Shown here: positions 9,180 through 17,931 of the stretch, piece after piece
Layout: every line of letters begins with the position of its first letter
Numbering within the stretch: the stretch's first letter is position 1
Origin: Caldimonas mangrovi
GTDB taxonomy: Bacteria; Pseudomonadota; Gammaproteobacteria; Burkholderiales; Burkholderiaceae_C
Length of the DNA: 64,000 nucleotides
Assembly (NCBI RefSeq): GCF_023721835.1
Contig: NZ_JAMKFE010000004.1
Location: forward strand, 62,001-126,000
Reading direction: 5' to 3'
Made by a program: the position numbers and the translations under genes
Notes under the pieces: generated by a model
Databases searched by the model: none
Told to the model about the DNA's origin: nothing
The model's input: only the letters and a program-made list of their open reading frames with translations

Positions 9180-9779
9180 GTGAGCATCGTGTCCGGCAAA
9201 GGCAAGATCCTGGTGGTGGACGACGACCGGCTGGTCCTGGCCACCCTGACGCACGGCCTGTCGCAGGCAGGCTACGACATCATCGACGCCGACAACGGCG
9301 ATGATGCGATCCTGCTCGCGCGCGAACACCGCCCGGCGCTCGCGCTGCTCGACATCCGCATGGAAGGCAAGAGCGGCTTCGACGTCGCGGCCTATCTGCG
9401 GCAGTACCTCCAGATCCCGTTCATGTTCCTGTCGGCCTTCTCCGACGACCAGACGCTTGACAAGGTCAAGGAACTCGGCGCGGTGGCCTATCTCGTGAAG
9501 CCGCTGGACATCCGCCAGATCGTGCCGGCCGTCGAGGCGGCCTTCGCCAGCCGCGCGCAGCCAGAGCCTGCCGCTGCCGCTCCCGCCACCGGCAACGAAG
9601 TGCTGGAGCAGGTCGTCGCGATCGCGGTCGGCATCGCCATGCACCGCTTCTCGCTGACCCGCGGGCAGGCGCTCGATCGCCTGCGCCGCCAGGCCGCGCA
9701 GGAGAAGGTTTCGCTCGATGAACAGAGCCGGCGATTCGTGACCGCGCTCGAAACCCTCAGTGCTCCCGGCGACGGCTGA
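9180..9779 (+). CDS. Response regulator with REC and ANTAR-like RNA-binding domain
   Basis: The 199-residue protein has an N-terminal receiver (LVVDDDRLVL acidic pocket, phospho-acceptor Asp 58 in LALLDIRME, Lys in YLVKPLD). Its C-terminal three-helix ANTAR-like domain, from about 140, has the pattern IAVGIAMHRFSLTRGQALDRLRRQA. ANTAR proteins (AmiR, NasR, EutV) bind nascent RNA and prevent termination. The likely partner is the HisKA_2 kinase immediately upstream. Starts at GTG 9180 or GTG 9189 are both possible. It ends 18 bases from the converging kinase gene on the other strand. Confidence 0.88.
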   Translation: MSIVSGKGKILVVDDDRLVLATLTHGLSQAGYDIIDADNGDDAILLAREHRPALALLDIRMEGKSGFDVAAYLRQYLQIPFMFLSAFSDDQTLDKVKELGAVAYLVKPLDIRQIVPAVEAAFASRAQPEPAAAAPATGNEVLEQVVAIAVGIAMHRFSLTRGQALDRLRRQAAQEKVSLDEQSRRFVTALETLSAPGDG

Positions 9780-9797
9780 ATCGGATAACGCGCGGCG

Positions 9798-11540
9798 CTA
9801 CTTCGAGCGTTTCGGCTCGCTCAGCGTGAAGTAGAAGGTGGCTCCCTCGCCGACCTCGGACTCGGCCCAGATCTGCCCGCCGTGCCGGCGCACGATGCGC
9901 TGCACGCTGGCAAGCCCGACTCCCGTGCCGTGGAAGTCATTGGCACTGTGCAAGCGCTGGAACACGCCGAACAGGCGGTCGGCGAAGCGCATGTCGAAGC
10001 CCGCACCGTTGTCGCGCACACGGTAGACGAAACGCCCGCCCTGGTTCTCGCAGTCGAACTCGATCACCGCGCGGTCGCGCTTGCCGCTGTACTTCCAGGC
10101 GTTGCCGAGCAGGTTCTCCAGCGCGACGCGCAGCAGCGTCGGGTCCCCCTGCGCGCTCATGCCCTGTTCGATGCGCACGTCGACCAGCCGCTCCGGCGAT
10201 TGACGCTTCAGGTCGTCGATGACGTAGGTGGCCAGCTGGGTCAGGTTGACCGGCTGCTGCTGCACCGGCTTGGCAGACAACTGCGACAGCGCCAGCAGCG
10301 CGTCGATCATGCCGTTCATGCGCGCGGCAGCACCGAGCACGCGGTCGAGGTGGTCGTTGCCGATGCGGTCGAGTGCGCGGCCGTAGTCTTCCTTCAGGAT
10401 CTTCGTGAAGCCTTCGACCACCCGGATCGGAGCGCGCAGGTCATGCGAGACGGTGTAGCTGAACGACTCCAGTTCACGCTCGGCCGCCTGCCGCTCCAGC
10501 TGCGCGGCCTCGTCGGCCTGCACCGTCGACGGCGTGAAGATCGCCAGCAGCGCATGCCGGCGCGTACCGCCATGCTCGAAGGTGAAGGTGTCCACATGCG
10601 CCTGCCACGGCGTGGGGGCGCTCGGCGGGGCGTCACGCTCGGGCGGTTCGGCGCCGAGCCGCTCGCACACCGGCGCGAGCGGCCATTCCGCCACGCGTTT
10701 CAGCTCGCCGAGCATGTCCCGGCCGAGCAGCTTGGCGGCCGATTCGCCGATGCGGCGCGCAGCCAGGTCGTTGCAGTGGCGGATCACGTAGCGCAGCGGC
10801 TGTTCGCCTGACGCCGACTCTGCCAGCACCACCGCGCTCGGCACCGCATCGAGCAGCTGCAGCCCGATCTGGCGCTCGAACTGCAGCTCCGCGCGGCTGG
10901 AGACATCGCGCGCGGTGCCCTGGTAGCCGGCGAAGCGGCCGTCTGCATCGAAGCGCGGTACGCCCCGCAGCAGCCAAAGGCTGTTGCGGCCATCGGGTTC
11001 ACGGCGATGTGCGGGCAGTGCTTCGAAGCCGCGTTGGGCGTCCAGTATCTGGCGATGCGCCTGCCACAGCTGGACGTCGCTGTCGAAGTCGTCCCACAGC
11101 GTGCGGCCGAGGCGAGGTTCGACCTGCCAGTCGCGCGAATCTGCGCCCGGGGGAGGGCGCAGCAGCGTCAACCGGTGGCGTGCGTCGGTCTCCCAGTACC
11201 AGTCGGGCAGCAACTGCAGCAGGCTGCGCTGCTGCGCCTGTGCCAGCCGTCCGAGCGAAGCGAGCGTATCGAGGCGGCGGCCGAACCACCATGCCAGCCC
11301 GAGCATCAGCACCAGTCCGAGCACGAATACGAGCAGCAGCAGGCCGGACTCGACCAGCGCGCGCAGGCCGTCGGCCCAGGACTGGGCCAGCCATGCGGCG
11401 CCGGCCAGGCTCAAGCCGACCCAGGCCAGGGTCAGCCCAGCCCCCAGTCCCGCGGCGAGGAGCAAGCGCTTGCCTTGGGAAATCTCGTCAGAGGCGGGGG
11501 CGCGATCCATCGGGCCGATTGTAAGTAGCGGCTCTCGCAT
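9798..11540 (-). CDS. Membrane PAS sensor histidine kinase
   Basis: The 580-residue kinase has two N-terminal membrane helices (about 25-52 and 64-86) with only a short loop between them, so sensing is probably cytoplasmic or within the membrane. Two PAS-like regions follow (about 105-215 and 220-345), then HisKA with SYTVSHDLRAPIRVVEGF (His 366) and an HATPase domain with NLLGNAWKYS, RDNGAGFDMR and GTGVGLASV. The HisKA/ATPase part resembles the phytochrome-type group. The ATG at 11540 has an upstream AGGA; an internal ATG at 11510 has no ribosome site. It is transcribed alone, divergent from the hybrid kinase gene 170 bases away and convergent with the ANTAR regulator. Confidence 0.9.
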   Translation of the reverse strand: MREPLLTIGPMDRAPASDEISQGKRLLLAAGLGAGLTLAWVGLSLAGAAWLAQSWADGLRALVESGLLLLVFVLGLVLMLGLAWWFGRRLDTLASLGRLAQAQQRSLLQLLPDWYWETDARHRLTLLRPPPGADSRDWQVEPRLGRTLWDDFDSDVQLWQAHRQILDAQRGFEALPAHRREPDGRNSLWLLRGVPRFDADGRFAGYQGTARDVSSRAELQFERQIGLQLLDAVPSAVVLAESASGEQPLRYVIRHCNDLAARRIGESAAKLLGRDMLGELKRVAEWPLAPVCERLGAEPPERDAPPSAPTPWQAHVDTFTFEHGGTRRHALLAIFTPSTVQADEAAQLERQAAERELESFSYTVSHDLRAPIRVVEGFTKILKEDYGRALDRIGNDHLDRVLGAAARMNGMIDALLALSQLSAKPVQQQPVNLTQLATYVIDDLKRQSPERLVDVRIEQGMSAQGDPTLLRVALENLLGNAWKYSGKRDRAVIEFDCENQGGRFVYRVRDNGAGFDMRFADRLFGVFQRLHSANDFHGTGVGLASVQRIVRRHGGQIWAESEVGEGATFYFTLSEPKRSK

Positions 11541-11710
11541 TTATTCCTGACGGATCGCACAGTTCGCGCCAGCCAGACATGCTGAACCGCGCCCGCTTCG
11601 AGCAAGATGCCTCAAGTCCGGGGCAGGGCATACCGAAAACGCAGATGGAGTAGGACCCCGCGGGCGTGGGACACCGGGCGGGCCGGTAGAAACCAGGCCT
11701 GGGGAATCAG

Positions 11711-14700
11711 ATGCCGAGGAACCAAACACCCACTTTGCGCCTGATGGCGGCCGGCGCGCTCGGGCTGACCGGCTGGCTGACGGCGCTGCTGGGCCAGGGC
11801 CCGCTGGCCATCGCCGGCTCGCTGGCGCTTGCCGCTGCGGCGCTGGGCTGGGCCTGGCGCGCCCCGGTGCGCCGGTCTGCCGGTGACTCAGCGCTGTCGT
11901 CCTTCCTGCCGGCCCTGCGCGACGAGATGCATGCGCCGACACAGGGGCTGTCGCAGCGCTTCGACACACTGGAGGCGATCATTGCCGCCGTCAACGGGGC
12001 CGGCACGCTCGGCACGGCGATGGAGGGCGTCAGCCGTGCGATCGGTCGTCACCTGGGGGCACACGCCTTTGCCGTGCTGCGTGTCGACGACTGGAACGGC
12101 GAGACAGGGCTGGTATTCCCCTGGGACGAACGGGGCGGCGGACGCGAGAACCATGTCGACCTCAGTCTGCTCGGCACCGCGCACGGCAGCGATGGGCTGA
12201 CCGGCACCGCGATCGCCAGCCATGCCGTGACGATCTGCGCCGACCTCGCGAATGCCGGCGTCGGCGGACACCGCCTGCGACCGGCCGGCGCCCGCCGTGC
12301 CGTCGCCGTGCCGGTGTGGTCCGACGATGCGCCGGTCGCGGTGGTCGAGTGGTACGACCCGCAGGTCTCGCCGGCGCACGAGCATGTGCAGCATCTGCTC
12401 GGTGTCGCGATGGCGCAACTGTCATTGCTGGCGCGGCGTGATGTCGCGCGTTCGGGCATGGAACTGAGCCAGGAGCGCTCGCGCCGGCTCGCGATGGTCG
12501 CTGCTCGCGTGTCGAGCGGCGTGATCATCGCCGACCGCAGCGGGCGCATCGAGTGGGTCAACGAAGCCTACACACGCATCACCGGCTGGGCGCCCGAGGA
12601 AGTGATCGGGCGCGAATGCTGGACCCTGATGACCGACCCGCGCGCCGGCCACGCGCTCAGCGAGGCCATCGCCAAGCGCGAGGACTTCAAGCTGGAGTAC
12701 GCGGGCCGCCGGCGCTTTGCCGACGGCGGCAGCGAGCCCTACTGGGGCGAGATCGATGTCACGCACGTGCTCGACGAGCAGGGCGCGCGCTTCCTGTTTC
12801 TCGGCGTGCTGACCGACGTAACCGAGCGGCAGCAGCGCGCCGATCAGCTGGAGGGCGAGCGCACCCATCTCAATGAGCTGATCGAGCACCTGCCGGTCAG
12901 CCTGTACGTGATGGAGCCGACCGAGCTGCGGCTGATGGCGGTCAACCGTCATGCAGAACGGGAATTCGGCATCCGTCGAGAGGAGATGATCGGCCTGCGC
13001 GCCGAAGAGGCGCTCGGTCGCCAGCTGACCGCGTTGATCCTGCCTTCGGTGCGCAATGCGCTGGACGGCGGCGAGCCGATCGAAGACGAGTTCCTCTGGC
13101 GCTCGCACCGGCGCGGCGACCGGCACCTGAACGCGCGCTACATCGCCTTGCGTCACACCGATGGCACGCCTCGGGCGGTGATCATCATCGCCCGGGACCT
13201 GACCGAGCGCCGCCGCGCGGAAGGCGCGCTGGTGGAGTCAGAGGCCCGTTTCCGCGAGTTCGCCGACGCCGTCGACGACCATCTTTTCATCAGCAACCCC
13301 GACCGCTCCCACTTCCTGTATGTCAGCAACCGGCTGTACGACTTCTGGGGCGTGACGCCCGACGAGCACGCGCGCAACCCGGTCGGTTACCTCGACAACA
13401 TCCCGCCCGAGGACCGTCATCTGCTCGACGAGCGCGCCATGCGCGAGCGCCAGCTGCTGCCGGTGGACTTCGTGCACCGGCTGCACCACCCGGCGCGCGG
13501 CCTGCGCTGGCTGCACACGCGCACGCGCGCCCGCCGTCTGCCGAACGGCGAAGTCCGTGTCTACGGCCTGTGCACCGATATCACCGAGGAACACGAACGC
13601 GAGCAGGAGCTGCAGCGCGCGCGTGACGCCGCCGAGGCTGCCAGCCAGGCCAAGAGCCAGTTCCTGGCCAACATGAGCCACGAGATCCGAACCCCGATGA
13701 ACGGGATCCTGGGCATGACCGAGCTGCTGCTCGGAACCTCGCTGAGCGAGAAACAACGACGCTTCGCGCACGCGGTGTACCGCTCCGGCGAGAGCCTGCT
13801 GGAAATCATCAACGACATCCTCGACTTCTCCAAGATCGAGGCCGGCAAGCTGGAGCTCGCACCGGCTGATTTCGTTCTGCGTGCGGTGGTCGAGGACACG
13901 CTGGAGCTGATGGCGCCGCGCGCGCACGAAAAGTCGCTGGAGCTGAGTTTCCGCGAGCAGCCCGGTCTGCCGGGTGTGTTGCACGGCGACCCGTTGCGGC
14001 TGCGCCAGGTGCTCACCAACCTGGTGGCCAACGCGATCAAGTTCACCGAGCGCGGCGAGGTCGTGGTCGACGTGCAGCGTGTACCCGACAGGGTGGCGGC
14101 CGACGGCCAGGTGCTGCTCGAGTTCACGGTGCGCGACACTGGCATCGGCATCGCGCCGGAACTGTTGCCGCGCCTGTTCCACGCGTTCACGCAAGCGCAC
14201 GGCGGCATGGCGCGGCGCTACGGCGGCACCGGGCTCGGGCTGGCGATCTCGAAGCAGCTGGTCGAGATGATGGGGGGCGACATCCGGGCCAGCAGCATGC
14301 CGGGGCTCGGCTCGCAGTTCAGTTTCAGCCTGCCGCTCGGGCTGACCGCCGACGGCGCCGGCCTGGCGCCGACCGAGGCCTTGGAAATGCCCGCACTGCG
14401 GGTGCTCGTGGTCGAGGATCACGACACCAACCGCACCGTGCTGGAGAACATGCTCGGCGCCTGGGGCATGCGGGTGGCGCTGGCGCGCGACGGCGTCGAA
14501 GCGCTGGAAGTCCTGGAGCGCGAACGCGAGGCCGGGGGCGGTTTCGATCTGGCGCTGGTCGACATGTCGATGCCGCGCATGAACGGCGTGCAGTTCGCCC
14601 GGGCGTTGCGCGATTCGCCGCATTGGCGGCACCTGAAGCTGATGCTGCTGTCGTCGGTGTCCAGCCCGGACGACGTGCGCGTCGCGCACGAGGCGGGCTT

Positions 14701-15661
14701 CCACCGTTTCGTCGCAAAACCGGTGCGCAAGGTGGAGCTCCGCCAGGCCATCCTGGGCTTGTCGGCGCTGCCCGTGCGCGAGCGCGAGCAGCCTCTGCCG
14801 CGGCTCGACCGGCATGTGCTGGTCGTCGAGGACAACCCGGTCAACCAGGAAGTCATCCATCAGATGCTGCGCCGGCTCGGCTGCCGGACGCATCTGGCGC
14901 AGTCGGGGGTGGAGGGGTTGCGCGCGTTATGCGAACATCGCTTTGACCTGGTGCTGATGGACATCCAGATGCCCGGCATGGACGGGGTCGAAACCCTGCG
15001 CTGGTTCCGTCGCGGCCCGGGCGGCCGCTTTGCCTTCCTGACGCCGCCCGATACGCCGGTACTCGCCGTCACCGCGAATGCCCTCGGCGGCGACGAGGAG
15101 CGTTTTCTGGCGCACGGCTTCAATGACTATCTGTCCAAGCCATTCCGCCAGAATCAGCTGCTGGCGGTGCTGACCCACTGGCTACGCACGAGCGCCGGGG
15201 AGCCCCGTGAAGCAGGCGCGCCAAATGCTTCACCGATCAAGGCCCGGGCAGGCGTGGAAGCCGTACAGACCGACGATGGGGAGCCGAACATGATCCAACC
15301 CGACCCGCTGGTTTTCGATGCCGAAGCGGTCGCCCGGCTGCGCGAACTCGACCCGCAGGGTGAGAACCAGCTGCTGAGTCGGCTTTTCCGGACTTTTCAC
15401 ACGTCCTTGCTGCGCCTTGTCCCCCAAATGGAGGAAGCGCACGAAATCAATGATCTGGCCACAATCCGGCTGACGGCGCACACGCTCAAATCGTCCTGCG
15501 CGAGCGTCGGGGCGCTCAAGTTGTCGGTGCAATGCGCCGAAATCGAATCGATGATCCGTTCGGGGCAATCCGGGCCCTTCGAACAACGCATCCACGCGAT
15601 CCGGCAGGAAACCGACCGGGTGCTGGAAAGCTTGCGCATCCTGCTGGGATCCGACAGATGA
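11711..15661 (+). CDS. Hybrid sensor kinase: GAF-PAS3-HisKA-HATPase-REC-REC-HPt
   Basis: The 1316-residue phosphorelay protein begins with one or two hydrophobic helices (10-45). A GAF-like region (75-235) is followed by three PAS modules (about 255-375, 385-505, 510-635) and HisKA with NMSHEIRTPMNGILGM (His 657). Next come an HATPase domain (about 765-890, [10 protein letters not shown]), receiver 1 (LALVDMSMPRMNGV), receiver 2 (LVLMDIQMPGMDGV) and a C-terminal HPt domain with LTAHTLKSSCAS (His 1257). All phospho-transfer residues look intact. Its TGA overlaps the ATG of the REC-GGDEF-EAL gene, so the HPt domain is well placed to phosphorylate that receiver. The ribosome site before ATG 11711 is a GGGGAA-type sequence. 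Confidence 0.93.
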   Translation: MPRNQTPTLRLMAAGALGLTGWLTALLGQGPLAIAGSLALAAAALGWAWRAPVRRSAGDSALSSFLPALRDEMHAPTQGLSQRFDTLEAIIAAVNGAGTLGTAMEGVSRAIGRHLGAHAFAVLRVDDWNGETGLVFPWDERGGGRENHVDLSLLGTAHGSDGLTGTAIASHAVTICADLANAGVGGHRLRPAGARRAVAVPVWSDDAPVAVVEWYDPQVSPAHEHVQHLLGVAMAQLSLLARRDVARSGMELSQERSRRLAMVAARVSSGVIIADRSGRIEWVNEAYTRITGWAPEEVIGRECWTLMTDPRAGHALSEAIAKREDFKLEYAGRRRFADGGSEPYWGEIDVTHVLDEQGARFLFLGVLTDVTERQQRADQLEGERTHLNELIEHLPVSLYVMEPTELRLMAVNRHAEREFGIRREEMIGLRAEEALGRQLTALILPSVRNALDGGEPIEDEFLWRSHRRGDRHLNARYIALRHTDGTPRAVIIIARDLTERRRAEGALVESEARFREFADAVDDHLFISNPDRSHFLYVSNRLYDFWGVTPDEHARNPVGYLDNIPPEDRHLLDERAMRERQLLPVDFVHRLHHPARGLRWLHTRTRARRLPNGEVRVYGLCTDITEEHEREQELQRARDAAEAASQAKSQFLANMSHEIRTPMNGILGMTELLLGTSLSEKQRRFAHAVYRSGESLLEIINDILDFSKIEAGKLELAPADFVLRAVVEDTLELMAPRAHEKSLELSFREQPGLPGVLHGDPLRLRQVLTNLVANAIKFTERGEVVVDVQRVPDRVAADGQVLLEFTVRDTGIGIAPELLPRLFHAFTQAHGGMARRYGGTGLGLAISKQLVEMMGGDIRASSMPGLGSQFSFSLPLGLTADGAGLAPTEALEMPALRVLVVEDHDTNRTVLENMLGAWGMRVALARDGVEALEVLEREREAGGGFDLALVDMSMPRMNGVQFARALRDSPHWRHLKLMLLSSVSSPDDVRVAHEAGFHRFVAKPVRKVELRQAILGLSALPVREREQPLPRLDRHVLVVEDNPVNQEVIHQMLRRLGCRTHLAQSGVEGLRALCEHRFDLVLMDIQMPGMDGVETLRWFRRGPGGRFAFLTPPDTPVLAVTANALGGDEERFLAHGFNDYLSKPFRQNQLLAVLTHWLRTSAGEPREAGAPNASPIKARAGVEAVQTDDGEPNMIQPDPLVFDAEAVARLRELDPQGENQLLSRLFRTFHTSLLRLVPQMEEAHEINDLATIRLTAHTLKSSCASVGALKLSVQCAEIESMIRSGQSGPFEQRIHAIRQETDRVLESLRILLGSDR

Positions 15662-17916
15662 CTCCTTCCCTCACCGACGACGCCGACCTCGAGCAGCCGA
15701 CCGTGCTGCTGGTGGACGACGACGAGGTGAATCTGCTGCTGACCTCGATCGCGCTGCGCGAGCGCGGCTTCGCGATCACCGAAGCCGCCAGCGGCGAGCG
15801 CGCGCTCGCGCTGCTGGCCGACTGGTCGCCCGACGTCGTCGTGCTCGACGCGATCATGCCGGGGCTGGACGGCTTTTCCTGCTGCCGCGAACTGCGCGCG
15901 ATGCCCGGTTTCCAGTCGATCCCGGTGCTGATGCTGACCGGCCTCGATGACGAGGCCTCGATCAACCGCGCCTACGAGGCCGGCGCGACCGACTTTTTCG
16001 TCAAGTCGAACCAGTGGAGCCTGCTGGCCGGACGCCTGCGCTACCTGCTGCGATCGTCGCGCACCCGGCTGGAGCTCGAGCGCAGCAAGGCGCAGCTCGC
16101 GCGCGCCCAGGACCTGGCCCGCATGGGCAGCTTCGACTGGCGCCCGGGCCGTGGCGAGCTGCTGTTCTCGGTCGAAGGCCTGCGCGTGCTCGGGCTCAGC
16201 CCCAGCGACCACCTGACGATGCGCGGCGCGCTGCGCATGATCCCTCGCGACGAACGCAATGGCTTCTTCGCCATCCTGCGCGAAGTGTTGACGCACTACA
16301 CCGTGCTGTGCACCGACGTACCGGTGCGGCTGCTCGATGGTCGACAACGCGTGCTGCATCTCGAGGCCGAGCCGGAGTTCGACGAGCACGGCGCGGTGTA
16401 CGGTTACAACGGCGTCGTGCAGGACGTGACCGACCGCCGCATCGCGGAAGACAAGATCAAGCACCTGGCCAACTTCGACTCGCTGACCGGCCTGCCGAAC
16501 CGGCGCCAGCTGATCTGGCGCGCCGAGCGCGCGATCGACCATGCCCGCCACATGGGGCACCAGGTGAGCCTGCTGCTGATCGACCTGGACCGTTTCAAGA
16601 TCATCAACGACACGCTCGGGCACGCCGCCGGCGACGAGCTGCTGGTCGAGGTGGCGCGTCGGCTGCGCGGTTGCGTGCGCCATTCCGACCAGGTCATCGA
16701 CGCCACGGTCGATACCCCCGGTTCGCGCGCGCACCGCACGCTGGAGGCGGTCGGCCGGCTCGGCGGCGACGAGTTCGTTGCGCTGCTGTCCGAGGTGGGC
16801 GACGAGCGGGATGCCGAACGCGTCGCGATGCGCATCCTCGAATCGCTGCGCGAACCGGTGCTGGTGGGCGGGCAGGAGTGTTTCGTGACCGCGAGCGTCG
16901 GCATCGCGCTGTACCCGCGCGACGGCACGACCGTGGCCGACCTGTTGCGCAATTCCGACGTCGCGATGTACTCGGTCAAGGCACAGGGACGTAACGCCGC
17001 TTCGGTGTACACGCCGCAGCTTGCCGGCAAGGGCCGCGAGAAGCTGGAACTCGAGACCGCGTTGCACAAGGCGCTGGAGCGCGAGGAACTGGTGCTGTAC
17101 TACCAGCCGAAGATCGACGTGCGCTCCGGCCGTTTCATGGGCGCCGAGGCGCTGATGCGCTGGCAGCGCGGCGGCCAGATCGTGCCGCCGGGCGAGTTCA
17201 TCCCGCTGGCCGAGGAGACCGGTCTCATCATACCGATGAGCCACTGGGCCATTCGCGAGGCGATGCGCCAGGCCCGTGCGTGGCAAAACTCCTTCGGCTT
17301 CGACGCGTCGATCGCCGTCAACATGCCCAGCCGCATGTTCCAGCGCAGCGACCTGATGGAAAAGATCCAGAGTGCGCTGACCGAGCAGCAGGTCGACCCG
17401 CGCTGCCTCGAACTCGAGATCACCGAGACGGGGTTGATGAAGGACCTGCAGAACGTGATCCCGGCGCTCAAGCGACTCAACAGCCTGGGTGTCGAGATCT
17501 CGATCGACGACTTCGGCACCGGCTATTCGTCGCTGGCCTACCTGACGACGCTGCCGATCAGCGAGCTGAAGATCGACCGTTCCTTCGTGCGCGAACTGGG
17601 CCACCGTCCCGAGAGCACCGCGGTCGTCACCGCCATCATCGCGCTGGCCCGTTCGCTCGGCATCCGCGTGATCGCCGAAGGTGTCGAGACGGCGCTGCAG
17701 ATGGAAGTGCTCAACCGCCTCGGCTGCGGCATCATGCAGGGCTTTCTGTTCAGCAAGCCGCTGCCTGCTGCGGCACTGGAACAGTGGATCCGCGAGACGG
17801 TGCTGCCCCGCAAGGCACCGTGGAGCCCTGCCGTCGCCAGTTCCTCTCGCGACGGCACGTCAGACGGCGCGATCGCGCGCCTTGACCTGCCGACACGCGG
17901 CAAACCCGTGCACTGA
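15658..17916 (+). CDS. Response regulator with REC-PAS-GGDEF-EAL (cyclic di-GMP turnover)
   Basis: The 752-residue protein starts at the ATG that overlaps the stop of the hybrid kinase. It has a receiver (phospho-acceptor Asp 64 in VVLDAIMPG), a PAS segment (about 145-265), a GGDEF domain with RLGGDEF at about 369, and an EAL domain with EALMRW at about 497, DDFGTGYSSL and AEGVET. Both catalytic signatures are intact, so it could make or degrade cyclic di-GMP. An extra stretch of about 19 residues lies between the RHSD (RxxD-like) inhibitory site and GGDEF. The likely input is phosphate from the upstream HPt domain. The GGDEF cyclase gene begins 15 bases downstream. Confidence 0.94.
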   Translation: MTPSLTDDADLEQPTVLLVDDDEVNLLLTSIALRERGFAITEAASGERALALLADWSPDVVVLDAIMPGLDGFSCCRELRAMPGFQSIPVLMLTGLDDEASINRAYEAGATDFFVKSNQWSLLAGRLRYLLRSSRTRLELERSKAQLARAQDLARMGSFDWRPGRGELLFSVEGLRVLGLSPSDHLTMRGALRMIPRDERNGFFAILREVLTHYTVLCTDVPVRLLDGRQRVLHLEAEPEFDEHGAVYGYNGVVQDVTDRRIAEDKIKHLANFDSLTGLPNRRQLIWRAERAIDHARHMGHQVSLLLIDLDRFKIINDTLGHAAGDELLVEVARRLRGCVRHSDQVIDATVDTPGSRAHRTLEAVGRLGGDEFVALLSEVGDERDAERVAMRILESLREPVLVGGQECFVTASVGIALYPRDGTTVADLLRNSDVAMYSVKAQGRNAASVYTPQLAGKGREKLELETALHKALEREELVLYYQPKIDVRSGRFMGAEALMRWQRGGQIVPPGEFIPLAEETGLIIPMSHWAIREAMRQARAWQNSFGFDASIAVNMPSRMFQRSDLMEKIQSALTEQQVDPRCLELEITETGLMKDLQNVIPALKRLNSLGVEISIDDFGTGYSSLAYLTTLPISELKIDRSFVRELGHRPESTAVVTAIIALARSLGIRVIAEGVETALQMEVLNRLGCGIMQGFLFSKPLPAAALEQWIRETVLPRKAPWSPAVASSSRDGTSDGAIARLDLPTRGKPVH

Positions 17917-17931
17917 AGAACACAGACCGAC

